DNA of 64,000 nt from Tetrahymena thermophila SB210 (lineage: Eukaryota > Ciliophora > Oligohymenophorea > Hymenostomatida > Tetrahymenidae): contig NW_002476089.1 of assembly GCF_000189635.1 (NCBI RefSeq), positions 62,001-126,000 of the forward strand. The letters are read 5' to 3'. Positions 14,701-26,197 of the stretch are shown here, piece after piece; the stretch's first letter is position 1, and every line of letters starts with the position of its first letter. The notes under the pieces are model-generated. The model made no database searches and was not told the DNA's origin. It saw only the letters and a list, made by a program, of their open reading frames with translations. The position numbers and the translations under genes were made by a program.

Positions 14701-17700
14701 GTAATAAATAAATTTTTGATTTTTTAGTTATTGTGTTTAAAAATTCTTACACATTGATTTTTTCATCTACTTTTTCTGTTGAGGTACACAATATACGTAC
14801 AAATTAATTGATAACCCATTTACCAACTCCTTGCTCTAAACAAACTTAGCTTAAATAAGATTTAAACTATTTATATGTATTTTGCAGCTTTCAAATTAAT
14901 GTGTTTATCAAAAAAACACTTTAATTTAGTAACTTTTTTAAAATAAATCAATTTATTTATTCTGGCTTAAAAGATGTTTAGAATTTGTACCAAGATATTT
15001 TTGCTCTCCTTTTATATAAAAACATTATTCTAGTTTAAATAAATGAAAATTAATCTTAGTTACTAGATTTTTTTTCAAACTTAGATAGTCCTATGATCTA
15101 TAATATCGATTTCATTTATTTAGACTAATAAAAATATAAAACACAGTCAATAAAAATATAGTGTTATAGCCATACAAACATATTTGATATCTATTACAAG
15201 ATATAAGATAATAATATAAAAACCAATAATGTACTTTTAACATATTCCTAACAAGAAAATAACTTCAATAACTAAGAAAATGTAATTTTGAATTATTTAA
15301 ATTTATTATTTTTTATAAAAAAATTTTAATTATTTTGTTAATTGATTTAAACTAATAAGTTAAATAACTTTACTCAAATTAAAAAATAGGTATTAGATAC
15401 TTAATATAAAGTTTATTTATAGGGTTTTAATTTAACTAAATATATAATTAAAATGAACTTATAGAACACAGACCTTGTGCCATTAAATTTATACTATGAA
15501 ATTTTCACTTCTAAATCTATTCTAGAATATTAATTCAAATTAGCTGAGAACAATGATTAAAAAAAAGGTTTTGCTAACTTAAATTCTAATTACTTTATCC
15601 TTTCTTAATTTTAAAACCTAAATTTTCAAACTATTTCACTTAAAATTAGTTCAACTTAAGAAGATTTAACTCTTAATCCATTTAAAAATATATAAAAAAT
15701 CATATTTAATGATATAGATTTTACATTTTACAATTAAACATCTTCCCTTGATATTAGCTATTTAAAAACAGTATTATTAGATGATATATAGATAAAAGAT
15801 GGGATACTATAAAGGTAATCTTGCGCAATAAGATTTAGTAATGTGTAAAATATTCTGATAAAAAATTTGACAATTTAAAGTATGAAAATTTATAATTCAA
15901 GTCTTTTCTTATTTGAAGATATAAATAATTTAGAAATCTTAAACTTAAATATAATTAACTCATCAATCGATTTTTCTCTTTTTATTTTTATAAACTGCTA
16001 ATTTATTAATATCTAAAACCTGAATGTTCGTTCAACAAATATTATTTCAGGGAGTCTTTTATCATTCTTGAAATGCTAATATATCTAATTTACAGACTTA
16101 ATATTTAGTAGTTTGTTTAAATAAAATATTCATGATAAAATAAGATTTGTTAAAACAGAAAAACACTTACAAAGTTAAAATCTCACTACTCAAATATTAA
16201 ATTTCTAAGGTTGTTAAAATGTTAGTTTAAATAATATTAGTTTTGAAAAAATTCAAGACCTAACTTTGACTTAAGTAAGTCATTATTCTTATTAAGATGA
16301 ACTATAATATTATAGCAGTCTGTTTTAAATAAAAAATTTAACTGCAAGCTAAATTAAAATATAAAATGATGGAATTACTGTTAATTAAATATTTAGTATA
16401 AATTCCATACAAGCATTATTATCAAATATAACTTTGAAAGATATTAGTAGTAATACAAATCTTATAAATTTTAATGCTCAAAAGCAAGGAATAATTGTAA
16501 ATTCATAATTTTAAAATATTAATTTATTTGGCGGAAGCATAATTAATGTGATAGATGGTTAAATTACTTTAATTTTGAGCAACTTTACTTTTGTGAATTC
16601 ATCTAATTCTCCTTGTGCTATTAATGTTTAGTAAGCAAACTAAGTGTTAATTATAGAAACAAGCTTCAAAAATTTAAGAAACTAAAAGTTTATTAATGAA
16701 GATTAAATAGATCCATAATTAAGTTACTAAGGTGGAGCTATTAAAATTAAAGATTACTAAAACTTTACAATGTAATTTTGCTTATTTTTCAACTGCTCTG
16801 CTCTCTATTCTGGAGGAGCAGTTCATGTTTCTCAAGCTTAGTAGCCATCATTCCTTAATATTTTAGACACTCATTTTTTAGAAAATACATCTCAAAAAGG
16901 TCAAGGTGGAGCAGTTTATTTATCTTTTGTAAAAGGGATAAATATAAAAAAATCTAATTTTGAGAGTAATTCAGCTATTGAATAAGAAGGAGGAGCAATA
17001 TATTTTGAGCATTGTGACTTAAAACAATTTTCAAACTCTATTTTTAAATCAAATTAAGCATATATAGGAGGATCTATATACTATACATAAACTAATTCGC
17101 CATTTTTGAAGTATTAAAACTTTATGAAAAACAATATTCTCTTTCAAAATAACACAGGTAACTAACTATTCAATATTAATTTTAAAGTGTTAGAAAATTT
17201 TTTTCAAAAATTAATTTTTATTTTGAAAATTTGAAAATAATTTAATATTTTTAAAAATAAAAGCTCAGTTTTACGGAAAAAACATAGGATCAATTCCTTT
17301 CTGGATAGGAATTTCGTAACATCCAGACAATAAATTTCTTAAAATAGTTGATTAATTTCATATAAATAGCATATCTAGTGGGAATTACTTACGTTCTTCT
17401 ATATACTTAAATTTTATTGATGAAGAGAATAATCCCTTAAATTTCACAGGTATGCAAGATATGGATACCAATAATGAAAAAAGCTCATTTTAACTCCAGC
17501 TTTATGCATAAAATAACAGCCAAATAATTATATAGTAAGGTTTTTATGCAATATTAAATTAAACATTAGGGATGTTTGAGTTAAATTTCTAATCAGTATA
17601 CAAAATCTCTCAGAATTAAAGCATATTTTTAATTTCAAATGCCTTAGATAATTAAGGAACATATCTTAAAGTCAAATTAAATTTGTAATTTAGAGACTGT

Positions 17701-20160
17701 GAAATAGGTGAAATTGTACAAGAGAGCAATCAATTCATTTAGTAATTTATTTATTGATTGAAAGAATTATTTATTTAAATATTTATTATTTGTAACATAG
17801 ATGTATTGAGTGTCCCTAAGGCAAATATTCTTTAAAATAACCAGATATGTAAAAGAAATAACAGCTTTAATGTAATTTATGCCCTTAACAAGCTTATTTT
17901 TGTTAAGGAAAAGAAATAAAAATAAAAGACGGATTTTGGAGAGAAAGCAATTTAACTGATAATATTCTTGCATGCAAATTATAAAGTTGCTCATTTGACA
18001 ATTCGTAAAACAAAAATGGCTGCTTATAGGGATATGTAGGTCCTATTTGTAATAGTTGTGATACCAAAGGAGAAATATGGGGTGAATAATATGGATTTAA
18101 AAATAATCAATGCTTCCCTTGCAGCTCAAGTAAGTTATAGATAATTTATTTTGTCATTTACTTACTATGCTATTTTGTGTATATATCATATACTTAGTAT
18201 AAAATTAGAAAAACTAAGATTCTGATTTACCAGCTTTAAGTTTTTAAAAAAATTGATCTTCTTGTAACAAGTAAGTTAAGCTCTTCTTCTAGTAGTGATC
18301 TTTCTATTTTGTTTAAGCTTTTTATAAATTACATATAAATTCTTTCTTGTACGACAGAATTAAATTTTAATATACCGCAGTTTTTTAACATAACTATCAA
18401 TATTTTTGGTGATCCAATTAAGACTTCTATAAAATCATTAGATTGTCTTACTAAAACTAGTGATAGGTATCCTATATGGGTTCATAGGATTCTAGTATAG
18501 CTATTCAACATGGTGATTTTATAGGTGTTGATAAACTTGAGCCTATATTTAATTTAAAGGAATAAATATAACAAAAAAGAGAAAGCAATAAAAGATTTGC
18601 CATAAATAATAAAGATGACATCAATACTTACCTACCTCTTCTTTCAACCTTCGTTTGTAAATTTTTTTTATTTTTCATTTTTCAAAACCTAATTTCAATT
18701 TTTTAATTTATTTTGAAACATAATAAATAATTCTTTAAAAAATTATCTTAACAAAATAAGACCAAAATATTGATTGAAGGTTTATTCTGCATAAAGATCA
18801 ATGATTAATATTATTTAATATCTGATTACACTTAAAGCTGCCATTAATATTACTATTTTCTTTATGAGCTAGCATTTGTAGGTCCTTTGATGCTAATTTG
18901 GTGCTTTTTGATACCTTTGAGATTATTTTTTAAGTTGAGACAATTTTAATTGAACTAAAAATCAAACATTGAAGAAAGCTAAAATATAAAAAATATTCTT
19001 GCATATGGAGTAATGTATCATGGATATAAAAATAAATATTTATATTGGGAAATAGTTAAAATATTCTTAAAATTTATTTTAATGGTGGTCATATATATAA
19101 ACTAATCTAATTAAATTAAGGCAGCTATAATCATAATCGTACTTATTGCTTACACATATTTACTTCAACTTGTTAAACCTCATAAGAATATAAAACTATA
19201 AAACACTGAAAAAATTTTTATGTTTAACTTAATGAGCATATTTGCTTTACTTCAAATAATAATAAACGATGATACTAATAATTAAACATTTGCTCTTGTG
19301 AGTAAAATATATATAATCCTTTTGAATCTTATAGTCATTAGAACTTTAATTTTAAATATTCTTGATTGGCATCAAATTTAAATAAATGAGATAGATTCCT
19401 TTTTAAACAAGTTCAAGAGATTAATATTTAAAATATAATAGAAATTTCCCAATTAGTTGAAATTCTTAAAGTTTAAATAAGTTAAAATTATTAGAATTCA
19501 CAAGTTATGGAAAAAAGTTATTTTAGTATTCAGGAATAAACATTTCATAAATGGCTAATAATTTACCAATTCAAATATTTTTCATAACTAATAAAATAAT
19601 ATAAGCATAGATAATAAAATAAACCATAATAATATATTTAAGCCTGACTAAAGAACAAAAGATCGTTAATCTAAATAGTAAGTAGAGCAAGTAAATCTAT
19701 TTATTAATATGCAATTATTTTATTTATTTAAATTAAAAATTTTAAACAAATTAGGAAATTTAATTGCAAAATGTCACTCAAAACTAAATAAAATTAAAAG
19801 ATCATGAAAAGATCATGACTACTTCTGTAATTTAATTTTTAGTAAATCTTTTAATAATTTTAAAATAAAAAATTAGTAATTAACTCTTTGCACTGAAAAT
19901 ATGCATGCTAACTAAAATTTATTCAAAGCTACTACGCCTCAAAATTTAACTTTTAGAGTAATTTAATTATTTCTTATTTTTTTTTCATAAAATTAAAATA
20001 ATAAAAATAGACAAAAGAAGAACTGGTATAAAGTTAAACAATCAGCTCAGAAGTAACAATATTAATTTAAATTTATTAATGGTAAACATTTTTTCATAAA
20101 AAAAGGCAAGTAGGCTAAATCTTCCATAATCTTTCTTTGAAACTTTATCTAAAAATATGA
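8732..20160 (+). CDS. Giant Pmp-like beta-helix transmembrane surface protein
   Basis: Multi-exon gene of roughly 3,300 codons. It opens with a signal peptide (MKLNQIIKYIFSVLIIRQIQ) and a furin-like cysteine segment (SCGDCQQFCNSC). Exons 1-3 join in phase: 8732-8929, 8979-9362, then from 9425. A very long middle region (about 9.4-15.4 kb) is beta-rich and repetitive, like a propeller. At 16.7-17.2 kb come repeats of the polymorphic-membrane-protein type: GGAIKI, GGAVHV, GGAVYL, GGAIYF and GGSIYY, each followed by an F..N motif. Next are a cysteine segment (YVGPICNSCDTKG) and several membrane helices. The conserved tail has C..K..D..YLISDYTQSC and YGVMYHGYKNKYLYWEIVK, the TRP-like C-terminal region found in such ciliate proteins. 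A large intron (about 13,163-13,377) is inferred because the frame breaks there. The end is uncertain: without splicing of 19691-19754 the frame stops at 19807; with it, it runs to 20160 or beyond. Confidence 0.7.
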
Positions 20161-21267
20161 ACAACAACCAGATAGAGAAAATTTCAAAAAAAAAAAGAGT
20201 ATCTTTAAGATTATTTAGCTAAAGTTGATAAACTTCATTTTTATTCAGTTTTATTTGAATAAATTTTAATGTTATGTTAAAATATCCAAAATTCTTAAAC
20301 AACTAAAAATAATTGTCCATCACTTTAAAAAATAATTGAAATTTATCAATTTTAATATCTCATAAAATTTAAAGAATTTAATTTTATTTGTTCTTTCACT
20401 TACAAATATCATCCAACCAACAACACGGATTAAATAAATAATATAGGGATATATTAGTGAACAAGTAAGTTAATATTTTAAATTATAAAACACTAAAGTT
20501 TCATCATATTATATAATAATTTTTTAAAGCAGTACTTACTTTATGAAAAAATAATAGATTATATTATAAATATTGAGTATGATTTGTTTTATTACATATT
20601 ATTTGATTAATTTTTATTTAAATATCATAGATTTTTGTATGCATCATTTACTTGAGTATGTATACCCTAAATACTCATTAATTCCTACTATTTCCTCCCC
20701 AAACTCTAATATACAATAATAGCGATAATTATAATTAATTTATTTATAACTTTTTAGGGTGTTTGATAAGATTTAATGTGGATTTTAGATACTTCTTTTT
20801 TTTACCATCATTATGAAAAGTTTGAGTAATTTCAAAAAATAATTGAGACAGTAAAAAAATAATTAAACATTCAGTAAATATAAGATAGATTGATGATTAG
20901 ATATTAACAATTTCATTTATTTTATTTTATTTATTATAAAAAATTAATAAACTAAATAGACAAATATTATAAATTTAAAAGCTCATCAATGAATTCTTTT
21001 TATCAAAAAGAATATGTTTGTATTTTATTTTTAATGAATATAAAAAATGTAAGAAAGCTGTAATTTTAGTATTATTAATAATTCCTTTAAGCAAATACAA
21101 TTGATTGAGTTTTATTATTATTTAACACATTTTCAAAGGAAATATAAATTATTTAAACTAAATCGTTAATTATAATTAATTAAACATTTAGATAAAGGAT
21201 TTAATTTATTAAAAGAAAAGTCAAACTAGTCTGATAAGCTTTTATAACAAGAAACTTGTTTCAGAAA
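20161..21267. other. Spacer, possibly with orphan 3' exons
   Basis: Mostly AT-rich noncoding sequence. Two islands look exon-like: about 20398-20462 (readable as IIQPTTRIKQIIQGYISEQ before a GTAAGT) and about 20640-20720 (MHHLLEYVYPKYSLIPTISS, after a CATAG). They could be last exons of the giant upstream gene or a small gene; I cannot connect them. Confidence 0.3.
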
Positions 21268-24200
21268 ATGAACAATTTATATGAGAATTGGGTTAAATCA
21301 ATAGAGAGATAGAGATTATTTTTTTTAAGCATTTTGTCTGCATGCTTTAGCGCTTTGATAATGATTTTTATAATCTAGGAATAATAAATTTAATCTATTC
21401 TAATAGTTTTAACACTTTAAGGATTTTCTTTCCTGATAGGAGTGTTTTCAAAATATCTTACTGCGATGAAACTTGTAGTGTTCCTAATTTTAGTATCAGT
21501 AAGTATTTAGCTAATTTTTTTTTAATGGGATTCATTTTATTAAAGAAAATTAGTAAATAATTTTTAGGATAGTAGTAAATAAACTGATTTTGGTATAATT
21601 TATTATTTTTTTGGTGCTTTTCACATTTAGATTGTAAAATCGGTTAGCAACATTTACTTAAAAATAATACTATTTGTTATCCTCTTTTAAACTTCAATTG
21701 CACTTATCAATAGATGGCAATTTGGCACAGATTGCTTTTTATTTGGGCAAATCACATTTATTATTTTGATGATTATATTTTTCTTAGAGCATTTGCAAAA
21801 AAATAAAATTGTAAACTATTTTTAAAAATTGGCTAAAGAATTTAGCGAAGTCTATAAAAAATCCTGTGATAGTATAATAATAAGCTCCCAAAAATCAAAT
21901 GAATATGATATTTAGCTAATAGAAAATCCTAATAGCAGCTATTATAAAAGTTATTTGTAAAACGAAGAAACTTCTACTAGAAATTATAAGAAAACAAAAA
22001 TGTAGATACTGAAATAAGTCTAAATTCAACAGTTGGAAATGAATCAAAAAAATAAATAAAAAGTTAATATTCTAAGCGATATATTACAAAAAATTTCTGA
22101 TAAAAATTGTACCTTAGACTATCTTGTTAGGATTCTTTATCAACATAAAGGTAATTAAAATCTTTTTTTGTTTCTTATATCAGTTAAATTTAATAATTAT
22201 CTAAATTTTTAATAGTAATTTTTTTAATTTGATTGTTTATCAAGGTGGATTTAAATAATAATTTTTAAATAAATAATTAAATAAAAGAAATATGGAGTCA
22301 ATAGCAAGTGAATAAAAGTTCTAAAATAAATCAATAAAATAGTAATTTAAAATATCAGTAATAACCTAGAAATTCTTTAACTTTGAAATTTAAATAAAAA
22401 TAAATATGCTCATTCTAAATTAAAATCCTCAACTAAGAAAATTAAAATGAAAATTAGGATTTAAAATTTTAACCCTTTTCTTATGAAGGTAAGATTTTTA
22501 ATGTGAAAAATCCTTTCACAGGTAATAGACATTTGGTCATATTTATTTTCAGACAGTAAAAATTCAAAATTTCAGAAAGTCCATAGTAGGTAGGAATAGC
22601 AAAAACGAGTGAATTTTATAATTCAATCAGTGTAAGCACAACTGCTATTAAGCAAATACTTAAGATTCCTTCGATTTAATCTGTAAATGAGATTTTAGCT
22701 AAAATTCAACTTATGAAAAACAATAAAATTAATGAAACTGCTAGTTATTTACCTCTGACACTGACACTTGATTCAGATTAAGAGATTTCTTCTTGTACTA
22801 ACTAAAATTTGCAATAAAGACCGATTCCAAAAAAAAAGATATCAAATTAAATGAGTTAAATAAAAATTAACAATAACCTAACAATTTTACAACAAAATAT
22901 TTTATACTTATAAAGTATTTTGCAATACGAGCATTAATTTATTTAATCTGAGTTATTAAAAGAATAAATTTAAATAAAAATATAAAAATTCTAACTTCAA
23001 GAATTCTTAGATGAAATAAAGGGCATTATATCTACTTAGTTTTTTTCATATTTGCAAAGTTTTACAATAAAAAGTTATGATAAAGAAATTTTTTAATAGC
23101 CATCTCTCAAAGTAAAACCTTTATCTATTGAATAATCTAAAAAATCAGCCACTTAAAACAGTGATCTAAAGCTTTATTTATACACTGATCTTTCTATTTT
23201 AAAATACATTTTAATAATAATTTGTGAGAAAATAATAAAGGCGAATAATTTTTAAAAAAATTAGTAATTGAACCTTGTTGTTAAAGACGAAGACTCTAAT
23301 AATATTTCTTTTATAATTCAGTTTTCTCAAATTAAAAGAAAAGTATTTATAGACAATCATCTTCAATAATCATTATCTTTACTTGGATCAAAAATAGGAT
23401 TTGAATAGTAATAGAAGCTTTAGGATTTAGATTCTATTTGCTTGCAAACAAATCACTTTTCATTTTCACCAAGAATGAAAAACAATTAAACTGAAATTAA
23501 TGATGAATTTAAGTAAGAATTAGAAAATTAAGACGAATTAAATGAATAAATTAATTTAATCAAATTTACTATTTCTAAGGATTTATCCCAATAAAAAAAA
23601 AATTTAGATGCATTTATCCTTAATAATTTGAGGGAAAATAAACAAGAAAAAACATTTTAGAAATGTGATAATAATAATATGCTCAGCCAATCATAGGAAA
23701 TAGAAGGAGAAATAAGACCAAGATAGCAAAGTAAGTATAGAGAACAAAAGTTAGAATATCTGGTGGAAAGTCTCAAATTTGATTAATTTGAAACACACTT
23801 TAGTGGAGCAAGTGAGCCTTTTGAAGTTCAAAATACTGAATAGTAGATAAGAGTAAAAAACCCAAGTATTTTTTATAAAATCTAAAAAAATAATAACAAT
23901 AGCTTAGACTATAAAATTACAAACATATAAACTTAAAATAGATTAAATAGCTAAGAAAAATCGTTTAAAGATGTCAATCAAACTAAGACCGTTTTTATTG
24001 TTTTAGAGTCTCTATAATCTAAGGATGAAATAGAAGCAAATGTATAATAAAAATTTAATTACTTTACAAATATCTACGAGTTTAAAACTCTCATATAATG
24101 CATTTAAAAATTAGAGTCTGAGAAAATATATCCTGATATATTTATTGTAGATTCTAAAATATTCATTAATAGTGAATATTCACTATTTGAAAAATTATTT

Positions 24201-24359
24201 AAGTTCATTCAAACAAATTGTAAAAACACATTAAAATTTTACATATTTAATAACGAACTAGAAGAGTAAGATGATTTACAATAAATATTTTATAAGCCTC
24301 AGTTTACAATTATCAAATATACATAAATTAATAGCTTTTTAAAGGAATATTAGAAATGA
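21268..24359 (+). CDS. Multi-TM protein resembling a degenerate hybrid histidine kinase
   Basis: Three exons (21268-21498, 21568-22150, 22288-24359) s total 2,886 nt and give 961 residues in frame, with TGA at 24357. The N-terminal about 190 residues hold four or five hydrophobic helices. A PAS-like stretch follows (FNVKNPFTGNRHLVIFIF). Then come helical segments laid out like a histidine-kinase dimerisation domain (LQQNILYLQSILQYEHQF) and an ATPase N-box position (YTDLSILKYILIIICEKII). The phospho-acceptor His of the SHELRTP box and the N-box Asn (normally NLLSNA) are both absent. The last about 130 residues resemble a receiver domain (VFIVLES, PDIFIVDSKIF). Tetrahymena-type ciliates carry many membrane hybrid kinases; this looks like a member that has lost catalysis. 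The assignment is by pattern of segments, so moderate to low certainty. Confidence 0.55.
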
Positions 24360-25007
24360 TTAAGTTTTAGTAAATAAATATTTTTTTAGTTTATGTTATG
24401 AAAAATCCTATTTTAAATTAAATGTTTATTTAGCTATTTTTTAAATTATTTAAATATTTATTGGTAAATTATTATTTGTAATTTAAAAAATTTTATTTCT
24501 CTGATTATATATAAAAAATACAAATTTTAGTCTACATAGATAATCATTTTAATTCAAATTTTCATAAATAAAATATGTAAAGAAGACATTTAAATATATT
24601 TATTTATATCTCTTCATCTAATTTTTAAAAAAAGCAAATTTTAGAAGAATATTTTTTAAATTTATATAAATTTACGATTACACAAGTAAATAAACACACA
24701 AATACTTGATTTTTTTAATGATTTTATTATTGAAAAAAAATTATTCTATCAATTATTTTTGTTTGTATCTTACAGTATTCTCATTTATTTTCTGAATAGT
24801 TTAAGATTAGAGTACTAAAATAATAATATTAATTGAAAATTTTGAGATCAGAGATTATATTAATAAGTCTTTACTTTTTATAATTTATACTTTTTAGAAT
24901 ATTTAACTCAATTTTTTTAAATTTAATGAAATTATTTAAAAGTAGATCAATATTTAATTATATTTAATAATAATTAATAATAAACAACTTTTCTCTAAGA
25001 AAAAAAA
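24360..25007. other. AT-rich intergenic spacer
   Basis: No coding frame, RNA gene or repeat recognised; 3' flank of the kinase-like gene and upstream region of the RING gene. Confidence 0.55.
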
Positions 25008-25796
25008 ATGAATAAAGAATAACTTGTAAATTAACTCTCTTAAAATAAATAATAATCATAAGTTTTAGCGCCTAAAAACCAATAGATCTAGGACTTATAA
25101 AATTAAAAAATGTAGTAATAACAATAATAATTATAGTAGTAATACTAACAGAATTCATAAAAAAAAGATTTAAAGCTTATATTACCTAATTATTAATAAG
25201 GGGAATAAAAAGAAGAATTAAAAAAAATGACTAGATCAATCTCTAATTTAACAAATATTTAATAATTTAATGAGAACTATAGTACATGCGCATCAACAAA
25301 CATGAGTTTTACAGCATTAACTGAGCGAGAGCAGAGATATTCATTAAGTAATGATTAAGATATTTTTAAAATAACACTTTAATAATAAAGGCTGTATTAA
25401 GAGGATATTAGAAGGGAAATTATGTGCAGAATATGCTACAAGATATATGATAAATTATATACTACAAATTGCTGCTATTCGTCTTTATGCTAAGACTGCA
25501 ATAAAAAATATTAATAATGTCCTAATTGTAAAAAAAGTTACGCTATTTTTAATAATATGACTGCTTAAAGACTAGTTGAATTACTTAAATAATGTGTATG
25601 TAGGCATAACGATTGTAAATTTGTAACTAATAACCTTATAAAATTGCTGGATCATGAAGGTTAGTGTGAACATAAAATGCTCTAATGCAAAGAATGCAAA
25701 TAGATGTTTAAAGATAGAGATTTTTTAGAGCATTTTTTCAAGGAACATTAAAAAACTATAAAAGAAACATATAGCCATTATTAGGAAACTATTTGA
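25008..25796 (+). CDS. RING/TRAF-type zinc-finger protein with polyglutamine tract
   Basis: Single exon of 262 codons ending at TGA. Residues about 25-65 are Gln-rich (runs of TAA/TAG such as MQQQQQQLQQQYQQ). Residues about 142-180 form a RING-like cluster: MCRICYKIYDKLYTTNCC, then LCQDC and QQCPNCKK. It is followed by a TRAF/SIAH-like zinc-binding segment (CVCRHNDCKF, then HEGQCEHKMLQCKECKQ and HFFKEH). This order, RING plus C2HC-type fingers, is that of TRAF-like E3 ubiquitin ligases, so the probable role is recognition of an E2 and substrate ubiquitination. The RING lacks an obvious central Cys-x-His pair in canonical spacing, so it may be a divergent RING or a structural finger only. Convergent with the channel gene on the other strand, 401 bases away. 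Confidence 0.7.
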
Positions 25797-26197
25797 TTAA
25801 ATAAAATCAAAATATCTAAATAATATTCTAATATCTCATTTCTAATCTTTAAATTTAACACATAAATTAGATTTCAATATGAGATTATCTAACTAATATT
25901 TTGCTATGAGGTAAAATTTACCTAATCAATCCTTTCTTCTTTCTTCCATCATTAAGATCAAGAATTACAACAATAAAAGCAAATAAATAAATAAAACACA
26001 ATAGTTTATGAAAAAAAGAATTTATTTATCTGTTTAATATATTTTTTTCTGTATAAATAAATCTATGAAATCAATAAGATTAATTTTTTACAAGTTCTTT
26101 TTTTTTTTTGAATTAACTTCAAAGCAAAAGGTAGAAAACGTTTCATGAATTATTAATAACAAAATGAATATAATTAAATAATATGAACTATACAAAA
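25797..26197. other. Convergent intergenic spacer
   Basis: Shared 3' flank between the plus-strand RING gene and the minus-strand channel gene. AT-rich; nothing else recognised. Confidence 0.5.

Noticed and set aside
22151-22480. Apparent frameshift in the kinase-like gene
   Set aside because: The acceptor at 22286-22287 (rather than 22243-22244) puts the PAS-like segment in frame; exons then sum to 961 residues plus stop.
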